From Leifsonia sp. SCN 70-46 (GTDB lineage Bacteria; Actinomycetota; Actinomycetes; Actinomycetales; Microbacteriaceae), in contig MEFY01000002.1 in assembly GCA_001725325.1 (NCBI GenBank), forward strand, positions 995,559-1,059,558: a stretch of DNA of 64,000 bases, given 5' to 3'. The translations under genes were made by a program, and so were the position numbers. This document shows, one piece after another, positions 25,103 through 33,725 of this stretch; position 1 is the first letter of the stretch, and each line of letters opens with the position of its first letter. The notes below the pieces were generated by a model. That model had not been told where the DNA came from. It did no database searches and was given only the letters and a program-made list of their open reading frames with translations.

Positions 25103-25870
25103 ATGAGCCAGGCCGTCGACAAGAGTTCCGCGGGCGTAGGAGAGCGCCAGTACCACATCGGTATCGCGCCGGGGGAGGTCTCGACCGTCGCGCTCCTACC
25201 CGGCGACCCCTTCCGCGTGCCGCTCGTCGCGGAGTTCCTCACCGAGGTGAGGACCGTCGCGCACAAGCGTGAGCACATGACCATGACGGGCATGTACAAG
25301 GGCCGCATGATCACGGCGACCTCGACGGGCATGGGATGCCCGTCCACGGCGATCGCCGTGGAGGAGCTCATCCGCGTGGGCGTGACGTCGTTCATCCGCG
25401 TCGGCTCCTCGGCCGGGCTGCAGCCCGGCGTCAAGCCCGGCGACCTCCTCGTGAGCGAGGGCGCGCTGCGCAACGACGGCACCACGGCCGCGTATGCGCA
25501 CCATGGATTCCCCGCGGTACCCGACCTGGAGATCGCCCTCGAGCTCGCCAAGGTGGCGCGGGAGCTGACGGCCGGCACCGACACGGCCGTGCACTCGGGC
25601 ATCAACGCGAGCGACGACGCCTTCTACGCCGAGACGCCCGAGTGGATAGCCGAGCTCAACCGGCTGGGCGTGCTCAACGTCGAGATGGAGAGCGCGGCGC
25701 TCTACGTCGTCTCCCGCCTGCGCGGGGTGCGCTCGGGCATGATCTGCTCGACCTCGAGCAACCTCTTCGACGGTACGAGCCTCTACGGCGGTATCGAGAA
25801 GGCGCTCAAGGACGGCTGGATGCGTAGCATCGAGGCCGCGCTCGAGGTCGCGGTCCGACTGGAGCTCTGA
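25103..25870 (+). CDS. Nucleoside phosphorylase (uridine phosphorylase-like)
   Basis: A 255-residue NP-I family enzyme. VALLPGDPFRVPLVAEFL (phosphate-binding GDP, residues ~32-36), STGMGCPSTAIAVEELI, FIRVGSSAGLQPGVKPGDLLVS and NVEMESAALYVVS (ribose-binding E-M-E) are all present. It splits a nucleoside with phosphate to base and ribose-1-phosphate; the motif set fits uridine or purine (DeoD-like) substrates. ATG follows GTGGAG. It leads a four-gene operon with adenosine deaminase one base downstream. Confidence 0.85.
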   Translation: MSQAVDKSSAGVGERQYHIGIAPGEVSTVALLPGDPFRVPLVAEFLTEVRTVAHKREHMTMTGMYKGRMITATSTGMGCPSTAIAVEELIRVGVTSFIRVGSSAGLQPGVKPGDLLVSEGALRNDGTTAAYAHHGFPAVPDLEIALELAKVARELTAGTDTAVHSGINASDDAFYAETPEWIAELNRLGVLNVEMESAALYVVSRLRGVRSGMICSTSSNLFDGTSLYGGIEKALKDGWMRSIEAALEVAVRLEL

Positions 25871-25871
25871 C

Positions 25872-26840
25872 GTGCTCGTCGACCTGCACAGCCACCTGGA
25901 GGGCCGCGTGCGCCCGGAGACCGCGGCGGAGCTCGCCTCGGAGCTCGGCCTCGCCGCGCCCGAGGGTGGCTGGGAGCGAGCTATCCAGCTCGACGGCCCG
26001 GCCGACCTCACCGTCTACCTCGCCAAGGTCGCGGTCACCTACCCGTTCTTCCGATCGCCGGGCGCGGCCCGGCGCATCGCGCGCGAGGCCGTGCTCGACG
26101 GCGCGGCCGAGGGTCTCGACTACCTCGAGCTGCGGTTCGGCCCCGCCACCCATGCCGACGACGAGGCGGGCCTCGACGAGGTCATCTCCGCGGTGGCCGA
26201 GGGGATGCGAGAAGCCTCGGCCGAGACGGGGATGCCGAGCGGCGCCGTCGTCGCGGCGCTCAGGCACCACGACCGCGAGGCCAACCTCGCCGTCGCGCGC
26301 GCCGCGGCCCGCGCCGCCGGCGACGGGGTCGTGGGGTTCGACCTCGCGGGCGACGAGCTGCTCTTCCCCGACCTCCGCGCCCACGTCGAGGCGTTCCAGC
26401 TCGCGCGCGCGGCGGGCCTCGGAATCACGTGCCACGCCGCCGAGGCCGCCCCCGGCCCAGCGGCGCGGGAGGCGGCGGAGCTCCTCGGGGCGACCCGCAT
26501 CGGCCATGGCGCCCACATCGTCGAGGATGCCGACACCCTCGCCTGGGCCGCCGACTCCGGCATCGTGGTCGAGATCTGCCCGACCTCGAACTGGTACACG
26601 GGAGCCATCCCCTCCGTCGACAGGCACCCCGCGCCGGCCTTCCGCGACGCGGGGGTGCGCCTCGTGCTGGGCGACGACAACCCCCTGCAGACCCGCGCCG
26701 GGATGCCCCGCGAGCGCGAACTCCTCGCGTCCGTGCTCGGGTTCACCCCCTCCGACCTCGCCGCGCTCGACCGCGTGAGCGTGGACGCCGCCTTCGTCGA
26801 GCCCGCCGTGCGGCGCCAGCTCGCGACCCGCCTCACCTAG
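25872..26840 (+). CDS. add: Adenosine deaminase
   Basis: A 322-residue TIM-barrel metal hydrolase. Zinc ligands are in VDLHSHLEG (HxH, residues ~5-7) and CHAAEA; RIGHGAHIVED and EICPTSN are ADA signatures; LGDDNPLQT replaces the usual TDDP aspartate pair and keeps both Asp. It deaminates adenosine to inosine, which the neighbouring phosphorylase could cleave. The GTG start is one base after the phosphorylase stop. Adenine deaminase or a related amidohydrolase is the alternative. Confidence 0.82.
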   Translation: MLVDLHSHLEGRVRPETAAELASELGLAAPEGGWERAIQLDGPADLTVYLAKVAVTYPFFRSPGAARRIAREAVLDGAAEGLDYLELRFGPATHADDEAGLDEVISAVAEGMREASAETGMPSGAVVAALRHHDREANLAVARAAARAAGDGVVGFDLAGDELLFPDLRAHVEAFQLARAAGLGITCHAAEAAPGPAAREAAELLGATRIGHGAHIVEDADTLAWAADSGIVVEICPTSNWYTGAIPSVDRHPAPAFRDAGVRLVLGDDNPLQTRAGMPRERELLASVLGFTPSDLAALDRVSVDAAFVEPAVRRQLATRLT

Positions 26841-26868
26841 CAACCACCAAGAGAACACGGAGACAGCA

Positions 26869-27969
26869 ATGCAACGAAGCACCACGGTCACCTCCCTGAT
26901 CGCGATGGGCGCGCTCGCCGCGCTCGTCCTGTCCGGCTGCGGGGCCGCGCCCGACCCGGGCGAGACGTCCGGAGAGGCCGCGAGCACCTTCATCCCCTGT
27001 GCGGTGTCCGACCTCACGGGCTTCGACGACAACGACTTCAACGAGCTCACCTACGACGGGCTCAAGGAGGCCGCATCCACGCTCGGCGTCGAGCCGAAGG
27101 CCGCGGAGTCCGCATCTGAGGACCAGTACGCGGGCAACATCGACGCGCTCGTCGCGGAGGGCTGCAACCTCGTCGTGACGGTGGGCTTCGCCCTCGCGAC
27201 CGCGACCCGCGACGCCGCGAAGCTCAACACCGACGTGGACTTCGCGCTCATCGACAGCGCCGTCACGAACGACGACTTCAGCCCGCTCGTGCTCGACAAC
27301 GTCAAGCCCGTGCTCTTCGACACGGCGCAGGCCGCGGTGCTCGCGGGCTACCTCGCGGCGGGCGCGTCGAAGACCGGTGTCGTCGGAACCTACGGCGGCA
27401 TGCCCTTCCCGTCGGTCACGGTGTTCATGGACGGCTTCGCCGACGGCGTCGCCCACTACAACGAGGTGCACGGCACGTCGGTGCAGGTCGTGGGCTGGGA
27501 CAAGGCCGCGCAGAACGGCCTCTTCGTCGGCAGCTTCGACGACCAGAACCAGGCCAAGACGATCACGTCCGGCCTGCTCGACCAGAACGTCGACGTCATC
27601 ATGCCGGTCGCAGGAACCCTCTTCAAGGCGTCCATCGAGGCCATGAAGGATCGTGACAGCCAGGGCGCGATCATCGGCGTCAACTCCGACGCGTTCGTGA
27701 GCGCCCCCGAGTACAAGGAGTACTACCTGACCTCGGTGCTCAAGAACCTCACGACCGCGACGAGGGAGGTCACTCTCGCGGCCGGCGCCGGCACGTTCGA
27801 CAACAGCGCGTACATCGGCACGCTCGAGAACGACGGGGTGGGCATCGCGCCCGCCCACGAGTGGGAGTCGAAGCTCGATCCGGCACTGCTCGCCGAGGTC
27901 GACCAGCTCAAGGCCGACATCATCTCGGGCGCGTTCGTCGTCGACTCGCCCTCGTCGCCGAAGAACTGA
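26869..27969 (+). CDS. BMP-family nucleoside-binding lipoprotein
   Basis: A 366-residue lipoprotein: signal peptide with lipobox LSGC (Cys ~24), then a PnrA/BMP periplasmic-binding fold: FDDNDFNELTYDGLKEAAS, LVVTVGFALATATRDAA, VGTYGGMPFPSVTVFMDGFADGV, VIMPVAGTLFKASIE. Family members bind purine nucleosides for an ABC importer. No permease or ATPase genes follow; instead an MFS gene overlaps its stop, which is unusual. ATG is preceded by ACGGAG. Confidence 0.87.
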   Translation: MQRSTTVTSLIAMGALAALVLSGCGAAPDPGETSGEAASTFIPCAVSDLTGFDDNDFNELTYDGLKEAASTLGVEPKAAESASEDQYAGNIDALVAEGCNLVVTVGFALATATRDAAKLNTDVDFALIDSAVTNDDFSPLVLDNVKPVLFDTAQAAVLAGYLAAGASKTGVVGTYGGMPFPSVTVFMDGFADGVAHYNEVHGTSVQVVGWDKAAQNGLFVGSFDDQNQAKTITSGLLDQNVDVIMPVAGTLFKASIEAMKDRDSQGAIIGVNSDAFVSAPEYKEYYLTSVLKNLTTATREVTLAAGAGTFDNSAYIGTLENDGVGIAPAHEWESKLDPALLAEVDQLKADIISGAFVVDSPSSPKN

Positions 27970-29204
27970 TGGCACGCGGGGGAGGGCGGGCCTCCCGTTC
28001 TCCCCTGCGCCCCGACATCGCGGCGTTCGCCCGGCTGACGGGATGGGGCTACTTCCCCGTCGCGTTCGTCGGGCGGCTGCCGTTCGCGATGATGGTCGTG
28101 GGAGTGCTCACGGTGGTCGCGACGACGCGCGGCTCCGTGGCCGACGCCGGCGTCGCCGCGGCCCTCGCCGGTGTCGGGACCGCGATCTGCGGCCCGCTCG
28201 CCGGGGCGCTCGCCGACCGGCACGGACAGCGCGTCGTGCTGCTCGGCGCGAGCGCTGCCAGCATCCTCGCCGCCGCGGGCCTCCTCGCCCTGCTCTCGGC
28301 CGACGCGTCCATCGCCGCGGTGTGCGCGACGACCTTCGTGCTCGGGGGAGCGACCCCGCAGGTCGCGCCGTTCTCGCGGTCGCGCCTCGCGGGGTTCGCC
28401 ACGCGCGCTCGGTCGCCCGAGCGCCGGTCGCGGGCGACATCGCTCGTCATGAGCTACGAGTCGGTGGTCGACGAGGCGTCGTTCGTCATCGGTCCGGTGC
28501 TGGTGGGGCTGCTCACCACGCTCATCGCGCCGTGGGCGCCGCTCGTCATCGCGAGCGCCATCTCCGCTGTCGTCGTGACGGCGTTCGCCCTGCATCCCTC
28601 TGCTCTCGCCGCGAGCCGCCCGCACTCTCCTCCGCCTGCCGGTCGCCCTTTCACCGCCCGGGTGGTGGTGCTCGCGGCGGCCATGCTCCTCGTGGGCGGC
28701 ATGTTCGGCTCCGTGATCACCGCCCTCACGGGCTTCATGGACGAGCGGGGCCAGACGGGTCAGGCGGGCGTCGTGTACGGCGCGATGAGCGTCGGGGCGA
28801 TCGCCGTGGCCGTCGGGGTTGCCGCGCTACCCGCGCGGTTCACCCTCATGGCGCGCTGGGCGGCGTTCGGCGCTGTCGCGATCGCCGGGTCGGTGGTGCT
28901 CGCGGCGGCGTCGACCGTGCCGGGGGCCGTCGTCGGGCTCTTCCTCTCGGGGGCGGGGGTGGGCGCCGTTCTCGTCGCGCTCTTCTCCCTCGGCGAGCGG
29001 GCGGCGCCCGCTGGCCGCACGACGACAGTGCTCACGACCCTGCAGAGCACGCTCGTCCTCGGGCAGGCCGCGGCGACCGCCGGGTGCGGGATGCTCGTGC
29101 AGGCGTCGGGTGCCGGTGCCGGGTACGCCGTGACCGTGGGCCTCGCGGTCATCCTCACGGCGCTCGCGCTCGCGGTGGGAGCGGTCAGCCGCGCCCGAGC
29201 GTGA
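27969..29204 (+). CDS. MFS transporter in nucleoside cluster
   Basis: A 411-residue, ~12-helix MFS protein. The loop 2-3 motif is GALADRHGQRVVLLG (residues ~76-90). It overlaps the BMP lipoprotein stop by one base (TGATG), so it is in the same operon. It resembles the MFS protein at 32517 in length and in the first helix (VGRLP.. ), so the two may be paralogues. Nucleoside or base transport is inferred from position only. Its end overlaps the convergent GntR gene by 20 bases. Confidence 0.75.
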   Translation: MARGGGRASRSPLRPDIAAFARLTGWGYFPVAFVGRLPFAMMVVGVLTVVATTRGSVADAGVAAALAGVGTAICGPLAGALADRHGQRVVLLGASAASILAAAGLLALLSADASIAAVCATTFVLGGATPQVAPFSRSRLAGFATRARSPERRSRATSLVMSYESVVDEASFVIGPVLVGLLTTLIAPWAPLVIASAISAVVVTAFALHPSALAASRPHSPPPAGRPFTARVVVLAAAMLLVGGMFGSVITALTGFMDERGQTGQAGVVYGAMSVGAIAVAVGVAALPARFTLMARWAAFGAVAIAGSVVLAAASTVPGAVVGLFLSGAGVGAVLVALFSLGERAAPAGRTTTVLTTLQSTLVLGQAAATAGCGMLVQASGAGAGYAVTVGLAVILTALALAVGAVSRARA

Positions 29205-29973
29205 CGGCGAGGTGCCCGAACGCGGGGGGCAGGGCGCACTTGGAGACGTAGGACGGCACGCCGCCGAGCTCAGCGGACTGCGTGAGCATGAGCAGGGGAT
29301 CGCCCGCCTTGATGCCGAGGTGGCCGGCGCGCGTGGGTCCGGCCACGGTTGCGGCGATGCGGCACTCGCCCGCCGTGAAGGGCTGCCCGCCGAGCCTGCC
29401 GAACGCCGCGAGGAGCGTGGAGGGCTCGTCCGCGGCCGCGAGCAGACCTTCGCCGACGCGCGCATCGAGGGCGGTCAGTCGTGCCTCGTCCGGCACATAC
29501 TCCTGCACGAGGGCGAGCGCCTGCCCGTCGCGCGACACGACGCACTCGCGGAACCAGAACTGCGCACCGACACCCGCGCCGAGGTAGTCGGACACGAAGT
29601 CGGTGGTCTCCTGGAGCGTGAACTCGATGCGTTCGACGGTCAGCTCGGCGCCGGGCTCCGCGAGCAGCGCCTCGAGAGGCTGGAAGCCCGCGGGCCCCTC
29701 GTGGGGCAGCGCGTCGGAGACGAACCGCCCGACGCCGCGCTTGGTCACGATGAGGCCGTCCTCCTCGAGCAGCATGAGCGCCTCGCGCACGACCGTGCGG
29801 CTCACGCCGAGCGCGACACCCAGCTCGGTCTCGCGCGGCAGGAGCGCACCGCCCGGCAGGGTGCCCGAGCGGATGCCCTGCGAGATGCGCGAGTAGACGG
29901 CGACGCGCAGAGGCTGCCCCGGCGACGTCAGGAGCGGCTCGCCGAGGTAGCGCGCCGCTTCCGTCGAGGTCAT
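29185..29973 (-). CDS. GntR-family regulator with UTRA-like domain
   Basis: A 262-residue regulator. The N-terminal winged helix has YSRISQGIRSGTLPGGALLPRETELGVALGVSRTVVREALMLLEEDGLIVTKRGVGRFV (residues ~27-86), a textbook GntR domain; the rest matches the chorismate-lyase-like UTRA ligand fold (VPDEARLTALD, LALVQEYV). It probably senses a nucleoside or derivative and controls the 25103-29204 operon. TAAGCT six bases before ATG suggests leaderless expression. Confidence 0.82.
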   Translation of the reverse strand: MTSTEAARYLGEPLLTSPGQPLRVAVYSRISQGIRSGTLPGGALLPRETELGVALGVSRTVVREALMLLEEDGLIVTKRGVGRFVSDALPHEGPAGFQPLEALLAEPGAELTVERIEFTLQETTDFVSDYLGAGVGAQFWFRECVVSRDGQALALVQEYVPDEARLTALDARVGEGLLAAADEPSTLLAAFGRLGGQPFTAGECRIAATVAGPTRAGHLGIKAGDPLLMLTQSAELGGVPSYVSKCALPPAFGHLAVTLGRG

Positions 29974-30002
29974 GCCCAGAGCTTAGTTGCGCGCCGCCGC
30001 CG

Positions 30003-30587
30003 TCACACCGCCGCCACGATCGCCTTCGCCGTGCGGTCGAGGAACAGCACGATCTCGTCGGACGAGAGCTCGGAGTGCAGGGCTCCGTCGACGAGGGTCT
30101 GCTCGGCGAAGGCTATCCACGAGCGCACGGCGATGCGCAGCGTCTCGCCGTCGGGCGTTCCGAGCTCGAGGAACGCGGCGACGAGCCATCCCGCCTGCAC
30201 GGCGCGCGTCTCGTCGATGAGCTCACGCACCTCCGGGGCCCCGCTCGCGGCGCCGCGCACGAGGGAGTAGAACGTGAGCCGGTGCTCGCGCACGAACCGC
30301 ACGAGGCGCGTGAGGGTGTCGTGCAGGCGGTCGAGCGGCTCGAGCGACTCGTCCGGCTGGGTGGCGTGCAGCAGGCTGTCGCACGCGGCGCGCACGACCT
30401 CGCTGTGCATGCCGTCCTTGGTGTCGAAGTAGTGCGCGACGAGGCCGCGCGAGACCCCGGCCGAGCGCGCGAGGCTCTCGAGCGTGAGGTCTTCGAGGGG
30501 CCCGGATGCGAGTGCGCCGACGCCGAGCGCGATGAGCTGGGCACGACGGTCGTCGGGGCTCAGCCTGGTGCGCCGCGTCGCTGCCAT
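30003..30587 (-). CDS. TetR-family regulator
   Basis: A 194-residue regulator. DDRRAQLIALGVGALASGPLEDLTLESLARSAGVSRGLVAHYFDTKDGM spans the TetR helix-turn-helix (~11-60), with a C-terminal all-helical ligand domain. ATG 30587 begins the basic MAATRRTRL leader; upstream in-frame starts would cross the promoter region. It is transcribed away from the DUF6230 operon, and a perfect palindrome at 30664-30683 lies between, so it likely represses that operon. Confidence 0.82.
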   Translation of the reverse strand: MAATRRTRLSPDDRRAQLIALGVGALASGPLEDLTLESLARSAGVSRGLVAHYFDTKDGMHSEVVRAACDSLLHATQPDESLEPLDRLHDTLTRLVRFVREHRLTFYSLVRGAASGAPEVRELIDETRAVQAGWLVAAFLELGTPDGETLRIAVRSWIAFAEQTLVDGALHSELSSDEIVLFLDRTAKAIVAAV

Positions 30588-30663
30588 GCGACCACCTAAG
30601 CACGCGGAAAAAAGTTCTCCAAACGGCGTCATAGGGCCGTGCAAACGCAGTCTCCCTTATTGG

Positions 30664-30683
30664 GACCGTTGTCAATAACGGTC
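30664..30683. promoter_or_regulatory. TetR-type operator GACCGTT-N6-AACGGTC
   Basis: Perfect 7-bp inverted arms, 20 bp in total, in the intergenic region between the TetR start and DUF6230 start. Length and symmetry are typical for TetR dimers. The core GTTGTCAATAAC is AT-rich and may include a -10. The rest of 30588-30711 holds promoter DNA and an AGGAGG ribosome site for the operon. Confidence 0.7.
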
Positions 30684-30711
30684 ATACCCGCACCAACTAG
30701 GAGGTTCGACG

Positions 30712-31308
30712 ATGAAAATCCAGAAGATCACGAGCACCCATGCCGGGCGCATCGTCTTGGCGGCTGTGCCCGTCGCGCTCGTGTCGACAGCTCTCCTCGG
30801 GGGTGTTGCGCAGGGCGCTGTCCCCGTGTCGTTCGCCATCTCCGGCAGCCAGTTCCAGATCAGCGCGACCCAGCTCGAGGGCACGGGCTTCTCGCAGTAC
30901 GCGGGCGTCGCCAACGACACCGCGGGCAACCCGCACCAGGTCGCGATCGCCAACATCGCCTCCGCGAGCCTCTCCGACCTGTGCCAGTCGGTGGTCACCG
31001 ACACCCCCATGGGCCCCGTCGGGCTCATGATCACCGCGGGCGGCGGCGGCAGCCCCGCCACGGCCTCCGACCTGCAGATCGGCATGACCGACCTCAAGGG
31101 CGACTCGACGTTCGGCAACATCCGCATCGGCGTCGACGCCTCGACCGTGAACACCGCGGCCAAGGGCGAGGCCGGCACGTTCGCGCAGGACTCCGACACC
31201 ATCTCGATCAGCGGCCTGCAGCAGACCGCCTGGAGCACGCAGGCCTCGGTCTTCACGCTCACGGGCATGCACGTCGAGCTGACCGACGGCACCAAGACCT
31301 GCTTCTGA
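30712..31308 (+). CDS. DUF6230 family secreted/anchored protein
   Basis: A 198-residue protein with a signal-like helix (residues ~13-33, VLAAVPVALVSTALLGGVAQGAV) and an extracellular beta-rich domain: FAISGSQFQISATQLEGTGFSQYAGV, ASASLSDLCQSVV, and repeated glycine-rich strands to TDGTKTCF. The two cysteines (LCQ and the penultimate residue) may form a disulfide. Members are widespread in actinobacteria, nearly always next to DUF6114; the role is not known. AGGAGG seven bases before ATG. Confidence 0.78.
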   Translation: MKIQKITSTHAGRIVLAAVPVALVSTALLGGVAQGAVPVSFAISGSQFQISATQLEGTGFSQYAGVANDTAGNPHQVAIANIASASLSDLCQSVVTDTPMGPVGLMITAGGGGSPATASDLQIGMTDLKGDSTFGNIRIGVDASTVNTAAKGEAGTFAQDSDTISISGLQQTAWSTQASVFTLTGMHVELTDGTKTCF

Positions 31309-31319
31309 GGGGTGCTGAC

Positions 31320-31802
31320 ATGAACACGATCACGACTGTGCTGAAGGATGCCCGTGCGAACGCCTCGGCCTTCGCCGCGGGCGTCCGCGAATCGGGCTTC
31401 GGCTCGTGGGCGCGCCAGCGTCCGTTCGTGGGTGGACTGCTCGCCGTGCTCGCCGGGGTGGAGATGTTCTTCTCCGGGCAGCTCGACATCGGCAACATCC
31501 ACGTGCAGCTGGGCATCGAGGGGTTCCAGGCGACGGTCATCCCCGTGGGCATGGTGCTGCTGGGCATCCTCTCGGTGCTCATGCCCGCGCACCGCATCTT
31601 CTACGGCGTGCTGACGCTCGTGCTCGCGGTGTACTCGATCGTCGGCGTCAACCTCGGCGGCTTCTTCGTCGGCATGCTGCTGGGCGCGGTCGGGGGCATC
31701 CTCACCGTCGCCTGGATGCCGAAGAAGGAGGAGGCCGTCGACGAGGAGCCGACACCGACCCCCCGGAAGCGCGCACTCCCTTTAGCGCCGAGCCGGTCGT
31801 AG
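31320..31802 (+). CDS. DUF6114 membrane protein
   Basis: A 160-residue membrane protein. After a cytoplasmic leader, four hydrophobic segments follow from RPFVGGLLAVLAGVEMFFSG to VGMLLGAVGGILTVAW, matching DUF6114. The tail PKKEEAVDEEPTPTPRKR is charged and ends a few residues later at 31802. A run of six C at 31759-31764 lies in the tail; shifting one base there would join it to the next gene. ATG is 11 bases after the DUF6230 stop. Confidence 0.78.
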   Translation: MNTITTVLKDARANASAFAAGVRESGFGSWARQRPFVGGLLAVLAGVEMFFSGQLDIGNIHVQLGIEGFQATVIPVGMVLLGILSVLMPAHRIFYGVLTLVLAVYSIVGVNLGGFFVGMLLGAVGGILTVAWMPKKEEAVDEEPTPTPRKRALPLAPSRS

Positions 31803-31855
31803 AGACCGGCGCAGCCAAGAAGAAGCGGGCGAGGGCGTCCGTCGCCTCGGTCGCG

Positions 31856-32479
31856 GTGCTCAGCCTCGGCCTGAGCGTCGTGGGCGCCACGAGCGCGCAG
31901 GCCGCGGAGTCGCTGTGCATCCCGCTGCTCATGACGTGCAGCCCGGATGACCCGTCGACGCCGCTCACCGACGTGGGCGACACCGTGGGCGGGCTCATCG
32001 GGCTCGGGGATGACACGAGCCCGGGCCTCGGCGCGCCGCTCGTGGAGCCCGTGGCCGACCCCGCCGCACCCGTCATGACGCTCCCGGCGGCCCAGCTGGG
32101 CGGATCGTCGCTCGCCATCAACGGCCTGAAGTCGCTCTCGCTCGTGACCGTGCCGCTCGCCGACGGGTCGCGGGCGACCGTGTTCAAGATCGAGGCCGAC
32201 CAGTTCGTGATCGACGACTTCGTGCTCGACGTGCGCAACTCGACGAGCCCGTCGCTCGTGTCGACCTCGACGCAGATGCGCCTCACGGGCAACGCCGTCG
32301 TGTACGTCGACTCGGTCACGGCGACGACGCTCGGCGGGCTGGGCATCAGCCTGCTCGCGCCGACACCGCCCCCGGGCGACGAGCTGCCCTCGCAGCTGCT
32401 GGGTGTGCACCTCGGCCTCGTGGGATGCACGGCGAACCTCATCGAGTTCGACGACTCGCACCAGCACCTGTACGAGTAG
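31856..32479 (+). CDS. Secreted protein of the DUF6230/DUF6114 operon, start uncertain
   Basis: About 207 residues from GTG 31856; the frame is open far upstream. A good secretion signal runs AAKKKRARASVASVAVLSLGLSVVGATSAQA with cleavage expected after SAQA, but no ATG, GTG or TTG lies before its basic part, and GTG 31856 would cut the KKKRAR region off. Either the start is non-standard, or the gene is fused to DUF6114 by a -1 shift at the C6 run. The mature part is beta-rich with Cys residues near both ends (SLCIPLLMTCSP and GCTANLIEF). Function unknown. Confidence 0.55.
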   Translation: MLSLGLSVVGATSAQAAESLCIPLLMTCSPDDPSTPLTDVGDTVGGLIGLGDDTSPGLGAPLVEPVADPAAPVMTLPAAQLGGSSLAINGLKSLSLVTVPLADGSRATVFKIEADQFVIDDFVLDVRNSTSPSLVSTSTQMRLTGNAVVYVDSVTATTLGGLGISLLAPTPPPGDELPSQLLGVHLGLVGCTANLIEFDDSHQHLYE

Positions 32480-32516
32480 CCGCGGCTCGCGGGGACCGGG
32501 ACACTAGGCTCGCCTG

Positions 32517-33725
32517 GTGCTCTCGGTCCTCCGCACGCGCGGCGTGCCCTACCTGCTGTCCACCTCGCTCGTCGGGCGGCTGCCGGCCTCGATGAGCGCG
32601 CTCGCGCTCGTGCGGCTCGTCGTCGACCAGCAGGGCACGTACGTGCTCGCGTCGGTGCTCACCGCCGCGTACGTCATCGCCGGGACGGTCGGCCAGCCCG
32701 TGCTCGCGCGCATCATCGACCGCACGGGCCGCCGCCGCCCGGTGCTCCTCGCCGCCGCCGTCGTCTCGACTGTCGCGTTCGCGGCGACCGCGCTCACCGC
32801 CGTCGCGCTGCCCGTCGTGGGGGTCGCGGCCGTCGTCGTCGCGGGCTTCGCGACACCGCCCATCGAGCCCACGCTGCGCAGCCTGTGGTCCGGGCTCGTG
32901 GGCGACGGCCCGCGCCTCACCTCCGCGTACGCGCTCGACGCGGCGGTGCAGGAGGTCGGGTACATCATCGGGCCGCTCATCACGGCCCTGGGCATCCTGC
33001 TGCTCGGCGCGCAGGGCAACGTGCTGCTCATGGCCGCCATCGGCATCGTCGGCACCGTGCTGTTCACGCTGCACCCGCGGCTCGCGCCCTCGACGGCGCA
33101 CCTCGAGCGGCAGCACTCGGGCACGCCGCTCGCGTCGCCGCGGTTCCTGCGCCTGCTCGTCTCCGTCATCGGCACCGCGGCGCCCGTGGGCGCCCTCACC
33201 ATCACGGCGACGGCGTTCGCCTCGGCCGTCGGGGTGCCGGAGCTGAGCGCGTGGGCGATCGCCCTCAACGCCACGGGCGCGCTCACGGGAGCGCTGCTGT
33301 TCGCGCGGTTCCCGCCGCGCGCGGCGGCCGCGACGCTCATCCGCCCGCTCGGCGGCCTGCTCAGCGCCGTCTACCTGCTCACGGCGCTCACCGCTCTGCC
33401 CGTCGGAGTGTGGCTCGTCGGCGCGTTCCTCACCGGGGTGCTCCTGCCGCCCTACCTCACGCAGGTGTTCACGCAGACACCGCGCACGGTGCGTGCCGCG
33501 CACCAGGTCGAGGCGAACGCGTGGGTGATCAGCTCGTTCGCCGTGGGCATCGCCATCGGCACCCTGCTCGCGGGCGCGCTCGTGGAGAACCTCGCGGCGG
33601 GCATCCTCGTCGCCGTGCTCTCGACGAGCGCGCTCGGCATCGCCGCCGCGCTGCAGGCCGTGCCGCGAGCGCTAGAGCACCGCGGCGACGGCGACGAGCA
33701 CGAGGGCGACGACGGCGGCGCTTGA
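32517..33725 (+). CDS. MFS transporter
   Basis: A 402-residue, ~12-helix MFS protein with the loop 2-3 motif ARIIDRTGRRRPVLL (residues ~61-75). GTG 32517 follows TAGGCT by six bases. It ends in an acidic, glycine-rich tail whose last 54 bases overlap the convergent DUF1772-like gene. It resembles the 27969 product. Substrate unknown. Confidence 0.75.
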   Translation: MLSVLRTRGVPYLLSTSLVGRLPASMSALALVRLVVDQQGTYVLASVLTAAYVIAGTVGQPVLARIIDRTGRRRPVLLAAAVVSTVAFAATALTAVALPVVGVAAVVVAGFATPPIEPTLRSLWSGLVGDGPRLTSAYALDAAVQEVGYIIGPLITALGILLLGAQGNVLLMAAIGIVGTVLFTLHPRLAPSTAHLERQHSGTPLASPRFLRLLVSVIGTAAPVGALTITATAFASAVGVPELSAWAIALNATGALTGALLFARFPPRAAAATLIRPLGGLLSAVYLLTALTALPVGVWLVGAFLTGVLLPPYLTQVFTQTPRTVRAAHQVEANAWVISSFAVGIAIGTLLAGALVENLAAGILVAVLSTSALGIAAALQAVPRALEHRGDGDEHEGDDGGA

